Assembly (NCBI GenBank): GCA_037178975.1
Contig: JASJZH010000002.1
Location: forward strand, 1,798,001-1,862,000
DNA length: 64,000 nt
Source: Oscheius tipulae
Taxonomy: Eukaryota > Nematoda > Chromadorea > Rhabditida > Rhabditidae
Direction: 5' to 3'
The notes below the pieces were generated by a model. That model saw only the letters and a program-made list of their open reading frames with translations. It was not told the DNA's origin and searched no databases. Made by a program: the position numbers and the translations under genes. Below, piece by piece: positions 47,920-58,797 of this stretch; positions within the stretch are counted from its first letter, which is position 1, and each line of letters starts with the position of its first letter.

Positions 47920-50100
47920 CATCCAACTCTGGTTGAATTCGCAAAGTGCCAATACACATTGTTGAAGATTGTAATCTCCACCCAATTTCCAGATTTTCTT
48001 CATTATCTTAAGTTGGAAGGCTTTTCTTGTCAGTTTTTCTCCACTGGCTCTTTATCCTAGTCACAGCTCCCGAGGCGTAAAACTGGATTTCCGCTGCGGA
48101 AGCTGGCCTGACCTCATCTCTGCCGTTCCTCTAATTTTGATGTTGTTAGGATTGCAGAGGGCGAAAGTTCAGAGTGTTTTTGAGTCGAAGTGACAGGAAG
48201 TTTTTAAGGCAGAAAACGGTTGCCTGGCCAGTCAACAAGGACAGAGAGATAGAGAAACAAAGAGACAGAGACATAGAGACAGATAGACAGAGTGACGCTT
48301 CCAGATATATCTTTTGCTCCAAGAATCACCCTGCTCTTATGAATTAAGAGGATTAACCACGCAGTTTTCCTAGTCATATATTACTCTTCCCCTATTCTCT
48401 GTCTGTCTGTGTAAAAGTTGAAGTCATCTGTAAGCCGTTCTATTAGAACCCTCTTTATTGGAAGTATGTCCAGACCAACTTCCAGTGACAGAGACCATGT
48501 CATTTCCAAAGTCGTAACACACCCACCAGATGTTTTTTGTTCCCCTAACAATCTCTTAGGGGCTGAGAGAATACTTCCAGGAAGAGGAAAGACAACATAT
48601 GTCAGGCAAGATCAAAATAGACAGGGCTCTTATGGATCAGTGAGCCACCAGGTGGTATTTTAGGAGTTCAGATTGACATCAAGGGAGGGAAACACTGAAA
48701 AGTATCACTGTATCTCTGTCTCTCTATCACACTGTTTCGCTGTCGCCTGTTTTGTGCCGAGTCCAAAAACATACCGGCCTACTGAATACGCCAATCCCAG
48801 TCACAAAGGTATAAGCAAGAGTCAACAATTCTCAGAGTTTCGGTAAATTCTGACGTGTGTTTAAATCAAAAATGGCTCTTGATTGAGACTGTTTATAAGT
48901 CAACTGGGAAGGGGAGAGTTATCAGTTCTTTCAAGACCACCCAAAAAGTATCTGAGCACTTGTGATAGGAACCTTCTCAGTCCTCTTTCAATGGATTTTG
49001 GTTGCAGACTCACTGTCACTCTCTTCCTTCCTTTTTTTTTTTTTTTTTTTTTTTTCCTCTCTCTCTCTGGTCCCGTGGCCATCCCTATTAATTCCAGCCC
49101 AGTCATGTCGTACTCTGAACAAAAACAGTCCCTCCTCTAGAACTTTTCTTTGACAGGTGTACATTCATCTCTGTACCTGAGACGTTCCTCCTTCTTACCC
49201 CTTTTTTGTCCACCTAGAAAAGCTTAATGTTTCAACGAGCTCAAAGCTCGGAACATTGCAAAGATCGGAAAACGTGCCTCATATGGAAACGTGTATTGTT
49301 TTTCAACATGAGTTGGAAGACTTTTTCTATTCTCTAAAGCTCTGACTGAATCAACTGTTTTCGTGATCTGTTAGGTTTGAATGATAACAAGGATTGATTA
49401 GATAAATAGCGGATTTTGTGAAAAGGAACGGTTGTTTACCACTTCGAAGGTCAAATGGATCGCTACTCTCGGTCTTTCTCTGTCTCTATGTTTATAGTAA
49501 CGTTGTCACGGGTTTTATGCCCGGGGAAAGATAGCTCGGCATGTGAATGCCGGATTCGAGGAGCTAGGAACAAGGGATTCTCGAGGAAACAACGGGTTTT
49601 GTTCGAAACTCGATAGGAAAGTGTTTTTAGGTAATTCAGATTTATCGAAAGAGACAATTAAGTTGCCGCAGGGGCGATTAACGGGTAAAATAAAGAGAGA
49701 ATCAACCAGAAGAAAGATTTCAGCGGGAACAACAGAAAAAGTAAAATCGTGCCAGACGGCGGCGTAGATGGGGGGTTACGGTAGAGGAAAAATGGCGGGA
49801 TTACGAATGAATGGGACAAAACAGAATTGTAAGTCTACTGTTCGCACATTATTCGTTCTCTGTCTACGCTTCTCCGTTTATCCGTCTCTCTGTTTCTCTA
49901 TCTCTGTATGATTCAAGGCTCTTTCCTGCTGTCACGTAAATCGCTCCCAGCCCCGTTTACAACCTGATCTGTCAAGCTTTATGATTGATTAGACTAACGT
50001 CATTCACTCACAATTTTCCTTTCCCTCACAACCGACCCTTTTCCAGATTCCAAAGTCGTCTATCTGGAGTGAAGCTCCAACGCCCTCTCCTAGAGGCCCC
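47920..50100. other. Intergenic stretch; poly-T tract, no supported gene
   Basis: Holds hexamer repeats (48240-48300) and a 24-base T run at 49032-49055. Open frames such as 49543-49767 have no splice or start support. Confidence 0.45.
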
Positions 50101-50107
50101 GCCCTCC

Positions 50108-53100
50108 ATGGCATTGCGATCACCAATGTGCCCGCCGGACGGCAGTGACGATGGTCCTCATCGCTCCTTAGTCAGCTTGACACTCGTCTCTATAGGTAAG
50201 TCACTATTTTCTATTGCTCCTTTTGGTAGTCAAGAGATCAAGTCATGTCCTGTCTCTCACTTTTCCTGCTCTGGCTCTTTTTCTAGTGTTCGTATTCTCC
50301 CCCACTCTGTCTTCCTCTCCCTCTTTCTCTCTCTCTCTGAGATAGTGTCGAGCTGTTCTTCCTAAGAATTGACAGTAGATGTCCAGTGACTCTTCTGTCC
50401 TATACTGTCTGAAACGATTGGTTCTGAGAGGCTAGTAGTTACAATCACTGTACCCGACTCCTAGTGATCTATAATTGACCATAGGTAGAGACAGTACTGG
50501 TGAATTTGAGTCGAAATCCAGTTAACTACCTGGACCTGATTGTCCACCAGATCTGTCAAGAGACCTGCAAGAGAGTCTTCTTTGGGGAAAACGGCTGTCT
50601 CTTTTGAGAGCAACTGTCTCTTTTTGTTCTCTCTTTAGGAACAGTGCCTCTCTATTTTCTTGTCTCTGCCTCCCTGTCTATCTAGTAAGTCACTGTCAAT
50701 TCCTTCCATAGGACGACTGTCTCTAGAAGGCCAGTCTCTGTCATTGCCCTTCCGGTGTCCCAGTATTCCATCCCTCCTTGACTTTTGTCCCAATGCTCTT
50801 TGATGAGTCGCAACCCTCAAGATCCTTACCTATTCAAGCGTTCACCCCCTCGCGACTCTGCAAGCCTATTGTCCAACGAGGGAATCCCTGGAATTCTTCT
50901 GTAGATGTTTACCTACCCTCCCAGGGCTCTGAACCTAAATATACCATGTTTTGGGGAATGCCCTATTTTTAGGGTCTCTCTCTCTCCCTCTGCAAATGTC
51001 TTCCCTGTCATTCTGTTTACGAGGTCCCGCTCATTGGACAAGAGACTATAGGAACACCCATGTTTTGACTGCTTTCCGGTCCATGCATGTCATGTTTCCT
51101 CTCGCTCTTGATGTGAACATGTAAATAGCTGAAGAGGGGGTCAAAGAAATATGCAGATTGCGCTCATTGGCATGCTGAGCCTGTACGGGGCTGGACAGAA
51201 AAAACAGCATAGTAATTAGTCGTCTCTTCAACTTTTTAGTGTCTGACGCTTCAGAGAGGCCTGATGCAACGCTTTATACAGCTACTTAGAGAGCAATTGC
51301 AGAGAGCAGAAACAGGAAGTAGAGATGGGGGATGGAAGGCTTGAAAAGGTTCAGGGACAGAACTTGACTACTTGACTCACATTGGACAGGGATCGTCGTG
51401 ACGTTGGAAAGAGAGTCAAGAGACTGGGCAGAAATCTGATGATTAGGGAATAAACTGTATACTGAACAGAGACATGTCTTGACTGATTGAACATTCAAGG
51501 AGATAATGATTAAAAGACAGTTCAAGGATCTGAACCAGACCGAAAATACTGCAACAGTAGTCTGTAGTACAAACACAGAGACATACTACCGGTAGTTTTT
51601 GGGTAGTGACCACTGGATCTGTCAGGCAGACTATCAGACCTATATCTCGACAGAAGTCAGAAAACAACAAAAGACAGAATTGAAAAAAGAAAGAGAGTCT
51701 AAGGACCACTGAATCAGTCAGGTAGACTTGATTTTATCTGTCCCATTGACTTTCAAACTTGTTCAGTTGACCGATCCTAGCCTTTGACCCATCCACGTGC
51801 CTTACATCCCAATATCCTCTCTCGAGCTCTCATCACCCCAAGGGGGGTCCCCTCTCATGTTTGTATTACTCTGCCCCCGAGCAACGCGCATAAAGAACAA
51901 GAAAGGGAGACAAGAACCAAATCTTATAGGCTCTTTCGTCTCGCTCATCTCTCTGTGCAACAACATTCTCGTCTTCTACTGTCTATTCAGAAGCCCTCGG
52001 AAATTTTCCTGCTATTTTCAGGTACAAATCACATTTTGGTCGATAAGGTCGGGGGTTTTTGGCCAATTAGGTTAGAATCTGACACGCCGCGATGAGAATC
52101 AGAGTCGTGGGATCAAAACAACGAATGTACAGCTGGAAAGATTTGATTTCGTTGTGAGATTGAGGTCTTCGATTATAACAAGCCTTTCTAAAGGTCACTC
52201 CGAATTTTGTACTCATGGCCAAGTGGCGCGCACGTCTGGGATTCTGGAGATCGCATGATCAGATCTCAAACCAGTCATTTTTAGTTCCTGCTCGTTCTGT
52301 CAGCCTTCGACATTTTGGTGTCCGCCTGCTACATTCCTGTGATTTTAGTCGACAGCCTGAAGGTGAGTAAGATTTCGGGAGGTGATTATTCAAATTGGGA
52401 GCCGGTCAGAGACCAATTTATTCGGTCAGGGACTGACTGACAGAGAGAGAGACATAGAAATCCTGTTTTCAGGACTGGCTCCCTTCAGTCTTCCTGGCTC
52501 GCTTCTTTTGGAGCTACTTCGTCTATGTCCTGACTCTCACACACATCAGCATGACCGCTGCCAGGTAAGGATTGCCAGAGCCGTGACCTAAAATCGAGGA
52601 AGCTAACCTTATTTTGGCGGCGTGGAGGACCAGGCCGCGTCATCTCATCAGTTGCAGAGAGTCTGATGGGAAAATGATCGGGGAACGGGAAGTGAAGGGG
52701 TCGAAAGTTGAGAGTCTCTCTCTCTCTCTCAATGTCCGTCTGTCACTCTGTCTCCCTATCTATCTGTCTCTCTGTCTCTCTCATCCAACACTTTTCAGTT
52801 TTGTCCTGGCAGGAGCAATGTTTGAGCGTTACCTCATCACAGTCCGATCCTTCTACCTGAAGACCTTCCAGTCCAGACGAACAGCCTACTGTATCCTCTC
52901 CATAGTCCTGTCCATCGTCTCGAAAGGAGGTATTGTGGCAGAATTGGACATCTTTCCATCTGAGGATGAGAACTGCAGGGTGAGTCTGAGCTTACACGTC
53001 AGTTGATCTTTCGAGAGCCCGGTTCAGAGATGAGGATTAGCGAGATCAGCCGTGTATTTTGAGCACTAAGAGTTAGATAACAGAAAGGTCATTGAGATTT

Positions 53101-54691
53101 TTGCCAGGTCTTTAGGGATGAACACCGAACTTTTGGTGCTTTGTGTTGTTTTGGCTGTCAGGCATGTTTGGGTGATCTGAGAGCTGCCACCATGTTCTGG
53201 GAAGTGAAGTTGCAGCGAGGCAGAGCGACTGAAAGACAGAGAGACAAACCGGAAGTTCTCTCAACTTTTCTAAATTCATCTTTTCCCATCCAGTCACTCT
53301 TCTCGCCTCCTCAAGTGTCCTTAGCTGATGGCTCTCTGACCTCACTGCGCGTATTTTCGGTTCAAAAAGAAAGGAAGTCAAAAACAACCTTTCAGGGTAC
53401 TGTAAGTGAGTTCTACGTGGACGTGACACCGCTGACTACGACCTTTTGGTACGGGAACATCTACCGCTTCTGGGTACGGAACTTTATAACCGTCTTCCTG
53501 CCCTTCTTTCTACTGATACTGATCAATGTGAGCACGGTGGTCGAGCTCAAGAATGTCCACAAGGGATTCGAGAGGAAGCCCAGCCGGTTCCAGATGAAGT
53601 CAGAAGCAAAGGTAAGGTATTTTGGGTCCTACTGGCTGTCAAGGCTATTCTGGGAAATGGGGTGTCGAGTCATCTTATGCACTCTTTCCACATGAACTGC
53701 GACTTTGCGTAATTGAGAGTGCCTGCTAGGAGAGTGAAGACGGCTCTGCAGAAGGATATCTATCGGAAGAGAACCTGAAAGATTCTGTAAACATCGCGTG
53801 TCTTTGAGCTCAGCTTTTTGGCAGAAGAACTGCGTTTTTTAGAATACTGAAGTTCTGCAAAGTATCTCGAACCACAACTTTGTAAAACATGGATAATGTT
53901 AAAACTTGCTCCTTGAACAAGAAAATCTCCAAAGATGACTACGCTTGTCGAACGTTCTGTCTATTGTTTTCACTTCACAGAGCCCTCTTGTTTCCAAAGC
54001 CTAGGGGCTAACGTCGCCGCCTATCAAATATAAACTACCTGGGTTTGATCCCTTTCGAGTTTTTTGGTATTTTTGAACACAATTTCAAGTTTCAAATCTC
54101 TTTTCCGGTTATATTTGTCCATTTTAGCCCCTGCAATCGAGCTCAGAGTTCTCGAAGGTAAGCTCGAGTGAGTATTGTCTAATTCAGTTCACGCTCCCCT
54201 TAGATTACAGTACTTGGAGTGTGTTAGAGTCTACAATACCCCCTAGAGATATACAAATTTTCCAGGGCAAGGTCCGTTCCGCTACATGGACCCTGATTCT
54301 CGTTGGCGTCTCCTACTTGCTCTCCAATTTGGTTAATGTCATCGTGACGGCCTGGGAGTTCCTGGATATGAATGGCCTTCAGACAGAGTGAGTTTTTGAG
54401 GGCATCCCATGGCTGGGATTAGTAGTCAAGAGATCGAGGGATGAAGAGAGAGAGAGAGAGAAATTCTAAGGGACCAAAACTTTCAGCTACTTCGACTTTT
54501 ACATGCTCTCGACAGATGTTGTCTCCCTGCTAGTCGTCTTTGCATGTGCTCTACGTCTTCCCATCTATCTTCTCTCGAATCCGGAGCTTCGAAGAGTCGT
54601 CTTCAAGACGATGAAGAGAGATTTCTCCGAGTCAATCAGACGTAAGACTACGAAATCGGTTTATAAGCCGGGTACCCGTTCCCTACTGTGA
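50108..54691 (+). CDS. Class A GPCR, FMRFamide-like peptide receptor type
   Basis: Seven-helix membrane receptor. Exons 50108-50195, 51930-52021, 52285-52362, 52473-52564, 52799-52979, 53396-53611, 54266-54387 and 54487-54691 join in frame to 357 residues. TM1 is GSFVSLISLCNNILVFYCLF, TM2 has LSAFDILVSACYIPVI, TM3 ends MTAASFVLAGAMFERYLIT (ERY at the DRY place), TM5 has NFITVFLPFFLLILINV, TM6 is TWTLILVGVSYLLSNLVNV and TM7 ends in LRLPIYLLSNPELRR. TM7 lacks a standard NPxxY and has LRLPIYLL there, as in nematode FMRFamide/DMSR-type receptors. The first intron is 1.7 kb, the others are short. AATAAA at 54717-54722. The ligand is unknown. The start ATG is the only one that fits the phase-1 first donor. 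Confidence 0.88.
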
Positions 54692-54724
54692 TATACTGTG
54701 TGTGATTGTAGAGTGTAATAAAAC

Positions 54725-55600
54725 CGTGTCATTCGTTTTGGGTTGGGAAGAGACAGAAAGACAGAGAGACAGATAGAGAGAGAAAAAGGTCGACATGAAG
54801 ACAGATAAACAGAGAGACAATAAGGCAGAAGGGTAGAGAGGCAGGAAGACCGAGAGAGACAGAGTGACAGAGAGCCAGTGGGTTTAACTAGGAGCCACTT
54901 TCAAAATAGGAAAGTAGTCTACCTAGAGTAGTAGAGACGACAGCACTGGCAACAACTGATGGGTAGGCTGACTTACTATGTCACATCATGTCCATTGCCC
55001 ATGTACTCCGACTTTTCTATGTCAGTTTCTCTCCCCTGCCATTCGACCATGTCAAAATCTGGTCACATCATTCTTGGTCAATTGTCTATGCCAACTTCTG
55101 TTTCTCTTTCAACTTCTGACCAATCGCTGCCATTTCTTTCTATTCACATCTATTCTCTCTCTCTTTATCAACGTGTCACCCACTTCTAACAATAAGACAA
55201 TAGCTATCGTCAACTTCTCTGGCAGCTTCTGCTCACCTAATCCTACTAATTCCAGACACCTGTCTATGTCAATCCCTGTCAACTTCTGGGGCTCAGATCC
55301 AGCTATTCGACTCTGACAACACTCTCCACATCAAATAAACTTTTGAGCATCAGTTTTCGTTTTCGATACCAATGTCAATTTCTGTCTGTCTCACCGATCA
55401 ATGTCAAGACGAAGAGCCAGATTAATACGCACTTCAGTTACTAGAGTGAGTGAGGTAATAACAATAATTGACTTCGGCTTGAATTGTACAGAGAATACGA
55501 GAGATTGCTGAGATATCACGCGGGTGGAGAGAGACAGAGAACAAAAATGAGACCATTTTGGAGGGATGGATCAAAAGAGAGAGAGAGGGAGAGAGCATGA
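54725..55600. other. Intergenic, GACAGA repeat and degenerate GTCAACTTCTG repeat
   Basis: A hexamer tract fills 54755-54875. From 54990 to 55400 the phrases CTATGTCA, TGTCAACTTCT and CCATGTCA recur irregularly, like an old tandem repeat. No gene is supported. Confidence 0.4.
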
Positions 55601-55605
55601 AGAAC

Positions 55606-58499
55606 CTAAGGAGTCCCGGGCTGAGGATGCGGGTTGAAATGATCCGGATGGTCCAGATAGACCTTTTTTGCGGGAGGAGGAGACGTGGAGAGCATCTTCT
55701 CAGTGAATTGGCGATACTCTTCATCGGCTGTCTTGCGAATCTGCTCGATCTTGAACTTTTGGTATCTGAAACTCTTTGTGATATACAGGAAATTGAAAAT
55801 ACTAACCTATCAGTCTTCTTCCACTTGTAGTAGTAGTCGATGAGCTCGCCGATGGGGCGGTAGAGGAGCTGAAACAGAGTTTTCTGAGAAACTAAGACGG
55901 ATTATCTTGTCAAAATGCCCACTTTTTTTATCTCCAATTATGTCTGTTTAGCCAGACGATTCTGAGGTATCCAAACTTTGAGATACTACAAACAGGTGTT
56001 CGTCATGGTATACGAGTGACTACCAAGCTCCGTAAATGTTTTGCGATACAAGGCGTGCAAGCGAGTCATTTCCCGGTTGTAACAATCGGTTCCCGTCACG
56101 AACTTATCTAGAAATTCGTATTTTGCATTTTTCAGTGCTATACACTCATTTTTTTCAGCTCCTAAGTGTCTGCTCGACAGTAACATTGCGGGTGTATAGG
56201 GGTCCCAGGGAACGTGTTTCTGAAAATGAATTTCGTGCGGAAATTTAAAAAAAATCTAAGATTTTAGTTTCTTTCTGCATTTTCGGTGCTTTACAGACAT
56301 TTTCTCGGTTTACAAGCGTGTCTATTCGATGCACTATAAAATTCTACCCTAGAAGTCTACTTCGACAGAAAAACTATCAAGAAAAAAGGTGGTAATGGCT
56401 GTACAAGGGAAAAAGACAGCGTTTTATCAATTTCCACCATTTTTCTCGGTAATTTTGATGACGAATCGGTCAGAAAAAAACAAACCCGAGAAAATGTGTG
56501 TAAAACACCGAAAAATGCGTAAAGAAAGTAAACCCAAGATTTTTGAACTTCCCGCGCAAAATTCAAATTTCAAAACGCGTTCCCGGGACATCCATACACC
56601 AGCAATTCAGTGTCCCTTTAAGATACAATAAAACAACAAGAATTACTCACATTCCCAGCCTGCCTGATCAGATTGAAATCCTTGCCGACTTGGCTGAAGG
56701 CGTCCTCAAAAGCCTGCTGTTCCTGGCTGTCCCACTCGAGAGCCTCCGGCCGCACGGATCTCACCGGCTGATTGACTCTCGGGAACGGGTAGTTCTCCTA
56801 AATTCTCTTTTTTGTACCGTAAAATCCACTAAAATAAACCAACCTCAGCCTTCTTCACATCATAATTTGCCCGATAGAGGGCACAGAGACTGTCCTCATC
56901 GTCTCGTTTCAGACTGTAACGTTGTTCCGGGACGACCTGGACGGGGAGACTGCCTCGGATCTCAACAATTTTCTGGACAAAACTGTTAATTTCCTCGTCT
57001 GTGAGCTTGTCAGTCGGCTGCCACAGTGGCTCCGCCACAGGATGCTCAATTTCTGGGGAGCCAATCTCGGGGATCTGGGCCTGGTAGAGGTCCTCATCCA
57101 CGCGAATCTCCTTCCTGTAAGGATCGGAGGGAATGTAGTCTTTGTCCTCCTCCTCTTCCCCCTCCTCCTCATCTGCCAGCAAAGAGTTCTGAACTGTTCC
57201 CGTGTCATCGTAGCTGCTGCTGCAGCCTTCGCTGGGCTGAAAGGAGGCTCGTCATTTGATAACAATAGGGAAGTGTTATAGTCGGTTCACAAAAATTGGT
57301 GCATAATTCAAACGACTGCAGGCCAAAATGCGCACCGGTTTGAACGAATTTAAACCGGTGCGCTCTTCTGCATTGTCTCGCAGCTTTCTGCCAACATATT
57401 GCTTCTTCAGCAGAAAATCGCTGCTGGCGTTTCCTGCAAGAAAGCAATTCGAAACAATAATAAAGTATGAAAACGAAGAAAGGCTAAATATAAAATTTCT
57501 CAAGCGTTTAAATTCGTTCAAATCGGCGCGCAATTTCGGCCGCGGACGTTTGAATTATGCACCATTTCTGTGAATCGACTATACCATGTTGCAGTCGGAA
57601 TCGGCGATGGGGAGGTTGTAGCGACGGCGGAGCTCCTCGATGTCCATCTCGCCTTCTTCCTCGAGGTCTGGAAGATGGAATTGCGTTCTGAGGAGCTCGG
57701 AAATAGAAACAATTGGAGCTAAGCGCCGGATTTTCTGGCACGGAGCTGGCAAAGTAGAAGTTCTCTCCTACAATCCTTTGTCATAGAAATTTAGCACAAG
57801 AATTAAGATGATTTAGCGGTATAGAGGGTAGTAGTAGAAGGCACCACGGTTCGTAATTGAGAATCAATAATTCTGACACCTATTTTCTGAGTATTTAGCA
57901 CAAAAATAGGCATATTTTTGGCAGAAAGTATAGCATTCTGCCGTACAGAAAGCCTCGAGTCTTTTTGAACACTTCTTTACTATTTCAAGAATCCTCATAC
58001 CTCCGCAATCCCGAAAACAAAGTTATTGGGCAATAGTTACGTTTGTGACTGTTCCGAAACGTGACGACATCAAATTTTAGTGGCCCAATCACAATGAAAA
58101 GCTACTATCTTGAATTTACACCTACTTTTGGTGCTAACTTCGGTCTAATTTTGGTTTTACAAGACATTTTCGAGCAAAACTAGCCTGCCCATGCATTTTA
58201 TTTATAATTTTGACCAGAAATCTGAGTATATATGATCTAGGTCTGTCAAGTCATACCTTACATTCTAGAAAGCCATTTTCCGCAAAAGATTTAAATAAAA
58301 TGAAGGAAAAAAGCCCACCTTTCAATTCGTTGCTGTAATCACCTTCCTCGAAGGCCTCTTCCTCATCCAGGGTGCCTAAAAAGACGAACTATTTTCCAAA
58401 TCCGAGACACTTACCCTCATTATCGATGCCATTGTCCTCCTCGGGCTCATCAAAATCGTCGTCTCCTGCCGAGGAACGCGAATATTCGTCGTCAGCCAT
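55606..58499 (-). CDS. ELM2-SANT transcriptional corepressor, MIER1-like
   Basis: Nuclear HDAC-recruiting corepressor. Exons 58415-58499, 58319-58375, 57585-57667, 56844-57236, 56651-56797, 55807-55868 and 55606-55765 join in frame to 328 residues. The acidic N-terminus has blocks of Glu/Asp including EEGEEEEDKDYIPSDPYRKE. The ELM2 domain starts at IRVDEDLYQAQIPEI and continues through LWQPTDKLTDEEINSFV and LCALYRANYDVKKA. The SANT domain is WDSQEQQAFEDAFSQVGKDF followed by RPIGELIDYYYKWKKTDR. Order and spacing match MIER proteins. The ATG lies 10-12 bases after CTTTTAG, a trans-splice-like acceptor, and the gene begins about 300 bases after the NUP205-like stop on the same strand. Two introns contain MITEs. 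Confidence 0.92.
56176..56613. mobile_element. MITE with about 130-base terminal inverted repeats
   Basis: The left end (AACATTGCGGGTGTATAGG, GGGAACGTGTTT, GAATTTCGTGCGG, TTTTCGGTGCTTTACA, TTTTCTCGG) is inverted at the right end (CCGAGAAAATGTGTG, AACACCGAAAAATGCG, AAACGCGTTCCCGGGA, ATACACCAGCAAT). It codes for nothing and lies in intron 55869-56650 of the MIER-like gene. A related copy is at 11297. Confidence 0.75.
57277..57583. mobile_element. MITE with TA target duplication next to a splice donor
   Basis: The ends TATAGTCGGTTCACA... and ...TGTGAATCGACTATA are inverted copies extending about 90 bases (GGTGCATAATTCAAACG, GCGC.CCG.TTTGAACGAATTTAAAC). TA dinucleotides flank both ends, as in mariner-type insertions. 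It makes up most of MIER intron 57237-57584, and the minus-strand donor GTATAG reads straight into it. Confidence 0.7.
57670..58318. other. MIER-like gene intron, nothing else seen
   Basis: AT-rich 650-base intron between the second and third coding exons. No open frame or repeat arm was recognised. Confidence 0.4.
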
Positions 58500-58797
58500 C
58501 CTATGAGACTAAAAGAAAGGGTCAAAGTTGGGGATAATGAGGCAGGAGGAGAAGGGCTGAAGCCTCTTCTTCCTCCTCTGCCGCATATTCTCGGCCAGAG
58601 CATGCATTTTTCGTGCCAAGACCATCGGAATATGAAAAATTAGAAAGATAGGAAAGAAGAAGGCTTAAACCAAGGAAATTGAACTAAAAAATATGCAAAT
58701 TTTAAGAAGAAACAGCTTTAATCGACAGTTACACGTATTTATGTGAAGGGAAACATGGAAATTTGATTCAACAGAACACTCGGGGGGCGATAAAATT

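Noticed and set aside
49032-49055. 24-base T run as a possible retrogene poly(A) tail on the minus strand
   Set aside because: No coding or processed-gene sequence lies on the expected side.
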